The position numbers and the translations under genes were made by a program. A stretch of 49,814 bases of DNA from Candidatus Merdivicinus intestinavium (GTDB lineage Bacteria > Bacillota > Clostridia > Oscillospirales > Ruminococcaceae), in contig DVFM01000069.1 in assembly GCA_018713245.1 (NCBI GenBank), positions 1-49,814 on the forward strand. The letters are read 5' to 3'. Shown here in pieces: positions 48,314 to 49,814 of the stretch. How positions within the stretch are numbered: the first letter of the stretch is position 1; the number at the start of each line of letters is the position of its first letter. The notes under the pieces were generated by a model. It was not told the DNA's origin and ran no database searches. It worked only from the letters and a program-made list of their open reading frames with translations.

Positions 48314-48338
48314 GCGGGGACGCAGTACACGTCCCCGC
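48314..48338 (-). terminator. Terminator of the small membrane protein gene
   Basis: 9-bp perfect stem GCGGGGACG (48314-48322) with CGTCCCCGC (48330-48338), 7-base loop, then TTTTTTC on the minus strand. Confidence 0.85.
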
Positions 48339-48385
48339 AGGCGGTGATTCGGGATCAAAAGACGGATGAAAGGGGGCGGCGGGAA

Positions 48386-48697
48386 TTATTTCCTTCGCTC
48401 GCTGCACCACAGCCACCGGCTCAGATAGCGTTTGTTGCACCGCAGGATGCTGGCCAGAACAGCCGCTGCCCCCGCCAGGCAGATGCCCAGGCGGACAGAA
48501 GAAGGCAGAAAAGCCGAAGCCAGCAAAACGGCGGCCAGCAGGAAAAGGTTGAGCTGTTGGCGGAACCAGTATTTGCGTTTGTCGCCTTGCCGCCGGACAA
48601 AATCCCGTTCCACTTCCTGAAAAATCCACTTCGGATATAAAATCGACGTAATTGCCCAAATCAGAATCCATGCACCCAATAAAACGTAAGCAGCCAT
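48386..48697 (-). CDS. Small membrane protein of unknown function
   Basis: 103 residues. One membrane helix at about 3-20, a charged cytoplasmic or external loop (EVERDFVRRQGDKRKYWFRQQ), and one or two helices at about 49-83, ending in a basic Cys/Trp tail (RCNKRYLSRWLWCSERRK). GAGGAGG precedes the ATG. It resembles the many two- or three-helix clostridial proteins without known function; I do not recognise the family. Its own terminator follows. The 180-base gap upstream (48698-48873) holds only a small AGCGT/ACGCT hairpin next to the ribosome site. Confidence 0.65.
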   Translation of the reverse strand: MAAYVLLGAWILIWAITSILYPKWIFQEVERDFVRRQGDKRKYWFRQQLNLFLLAAVLLASAFLPSSVRLGICLAGAAAVLASILRCNKRYLSRWLWCSERRK

Positions 48698-48873
48698 TCT
48701 GGTTTCCTCCTCAGACAGCGTTTTGACGCTGCACAGTTTCCATAAAGTCTACTTTTGCAGATACCCCGTTTTCCCGAAAAAGGAAGCGGGGCCTTCCATT
48801 TCATCAAGCGTAGGGAAAACATCGGCAGCCGGCCCTTGAAACCCAATGTCAAAGCCGCATTTTCTCTGCCGGA

Positions 48874-49473
48874 TCATTCCACCCGCAGGTCTTTCCAGTA
48901 AAATTCCCGATCCCGGTCCGTAATTTCCCGCCGGACGCGGCAGGGGACGCCGAAGGCCACCACGTTGGGGGGAATGTCGTGGGTTACGACGCTTCCCGCG
49001 CCGATGACCGCGCCGTCGCCGATGGTGACGCCGGGCAGGATGACTGCGCCCGCCCCAATCCAGACGTCATTGCCGATGCGGACGGGGAAGGAAAACTGGC
49101 TGCCGTCCTTCCGGAGTTCCGGGTGAACGGGGTGGCCGGTGACGGAAATGGTGACGTTGGGGGCGATCATCACATGGTCGCCGATCCAGACGTCGATGTC
49201 GTCCACAATGACCAGGTTGAAGTTGGCGTAAAAGCAATTGCCGATGTGGGTGCGCTTGCCGTAGGCCATCTTAAAGGGCGGTTCAATCCAGATGTCCTCG
49301 CCGCAGTCGCCCAGCAGTTCCGTCAGAATTCCCCTGCGGCGCTCGGTTTCGGTGGGGCGGGTCAGGTTGTAGTCATAGAGCAGGTTCTGGCAGCGGGTGC
49401 GTTCGGCCGCCAGGCTTTCCTCGCCCATATCGGTATAGAGCATCCCGGCGTTCATTTTTTCACGGATATTCAT
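48874..49473 (-). CDS. Sugar O-acetyltransferase (LacA/Maa type)
   Basis: 199 residues with AAGGAGG before the ATG. N-terminal maltose acetyltransferase segment (IREKMNAGMLYTDMGEESLAAERTRCQNLLYDYN) and a left-handed beta helix with HIGNCFYANFNLVIVDD, catalytic His in SVTGHPVHPELR, IGNDVWIGAGAVILPGVTIGDGAVIGAGSVVTHDIPPNVVAFGVPCRV. It acetylates the 6-OH of a sugar such as maltose or galactoside from acetyl-CoA; the natural acceptor is not deducible. Confidence 0.92.
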   Translation of the reverse strand: MNIREKMNAGMLYTDMGEESLAAERTRCQNLLYDYNLTRPTETERRRGILTELLGDCGEDIWIEPPFKMAYGKRTHIGNCFYANFNLVIVDDIDVWIGDHVMIAPNVTISVTGHPVHPELRKDGSQFSFPVRIGNDVWIGAGAVILPGVTIGDGAVIGAGSVVTHDIPPNVVAFGVPCRVRREITDRDREFYWKDLRVE

Positions 49474-49596
49474 GATAGACCTCCTTGTTCAATTGTCCTG
49501 ATGATACCACACTTTTGCCGGATTGTATAGGGGGAGATTTTCAAAAAGAAGCGCGGCGTTTTTTGGAGAGTTTTCATAAAACCGGGGCAAACGAAA

Positions 49597-49623
49597 AAGC
49601 CGCCCGGAAAATCCGGACGGCTT
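49597..49623 (-). terminator. Terminator reading from the right
   Basis: 12-bp stem with one C-A mismatch (49597-49608 with 49612-49623), 3-base loop, and TTTTTC on the minus strand. It would end a minus-strand transcript that enters from beyond the window. Confidence 0.7.
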
Positions 49624-49814
49624 GAAACGGCTTCGGAAAATCGAAGAATTTACCGCTTGGAGAACTGAGGAGAACGACGAGCCGCTTTGAGGCCGTATTG
49701 GCGTACAGTTTAGCGCCTGTTTTCCTTGATTTTATGGGCTTTTTGGCCTCTGCCCTCAAATGTTGCCCCAGTATTTAATCATAAAAATGGGGGCATTTTA
49801 GGCACCAACAGATG
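49624..49814. other. Unassigned right-end sequence
   Basis: About 190 bases with no convincing gene. Short hairpins (CTTCG/CGAAG at 49631-49646, GGCG/CGCC around 49700-49716) and a repeated GGAGAAC occur. A minus-strand frame reads through the terminator and lacks a ribosome site. From memory it resembles short repeated intergenic sequences of gut clostridia, but I cannot verify that. Confidence 0.3.

Noticed and set aside
49574-49759. 61-codon minus-strand frame MRAEAKKPIKSRKTG
   Set aside because: No ribosome site, and it reads straight through a terminator hairpin. Left as unassigned sequence.
1-49814. CRISPR arrays, rRNA genes, transposases, prophage genes
   Set aside because: None seen: no regularly spaced 25-40 base repeats, no rRNA sequence, no recognisable transposase, integrase or phage protein in any frame.

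Overview
The window looks like the chromosome of a high-GC (roughly 60 percent by eye), spore-forming, low-complexity-anaerobe type Firmicute, most likely a gut clostridium of the Oscillospirales kind. The reasons are the type II fatty-acid cluster with FabK as enoyl reductase and a clostridial acc/fab gene set, a BlaI/M56 pair, Cys-rich small proteins with sporulation-type promoters, strong AGGAGG ribosome sites and sigma-A promoters with 17-base spacers. The family-level placement is inference only. All proteins were identified by reading the translations; no search was run.

Left part (1-13.6 kb): mixed housekeeping genes. A DUF368/PopT lipid-carrier flippase (-), a DUF47/PhoU-like protein (+), a membrane coiled-coil protein (-) and an aldehyde dehydrogenase (+) are followed by a three-gene MacB-like ABC system in which a large secreted CARDB-like repeat protein stands where a MacA-type adaptor would be expected; the ATPase is translationally coupled to a 10-codon leader. 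Next come an AraC regulator fused to a degenerate APH-type kinase domain, a GNAT, a glycerate 2-kinase, an SseB-like protein with its own overlapping leader ORF, and MntP.

A tRNA-Ser(CGA) gene (14299-14390, -) sits beside a 720-base AT-rich islet bounded by a 13-base direct repeat of the tRNA 3' end. Upstream of the tRNA is a decayed partial tRNA copy behind a perfect consensus promoter.

Central part (14.8-27.8 kb): a DeoR-type regulator and a complete carbon-phosphorus lyase operon, phnW-D-C-E-E-G-H-I-J-K-M-L, ending with a PHP-domain phosphodiesterase (replacing PhnP) and a hexapeptide-repeat transferase. Import (PhnCDE), activation (PhnGHIL), triphosphate hydrolysis (PhnM), C-P cleavage (PhnJ, with PhnK) and cyclic phosphate opening (PHP protein) are all encoded in one co-directional run with many ATGA or longer overlaps.

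Right part (27.9-49.8 kb): a DUF1905-Imm5 fusion, an anchored protein of unknown function, a HAD phosphatase, an alpha/beta hydrolase, glyA, a tiny Cys/Asn-rich protein, and the fatty-acid operon fabH-fabK-fabG-fabF-accB-fabZ-accC-accD-accA-acpP on the minus strand. fabD lies outside it on the plus strand, and the two transcription units appear to start from face-to-face promoters with overlapping leaders. Then follow a flavoprotein, manA, an alkyltransferase-like protein, a 221-residue Cys/Gly-rich protein, and a BlaI-M56 signalling pair with a clear double operator. Both Cys-rich genes carry an AC-N17-CATANNNT element resembling mother-cell sigma-K promoters, which makes them candidates for spore-coat proteins. 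The window ends with a small membrane protein, a sugar O-acetyltransferase and about 190 bases of unassigned sequence.
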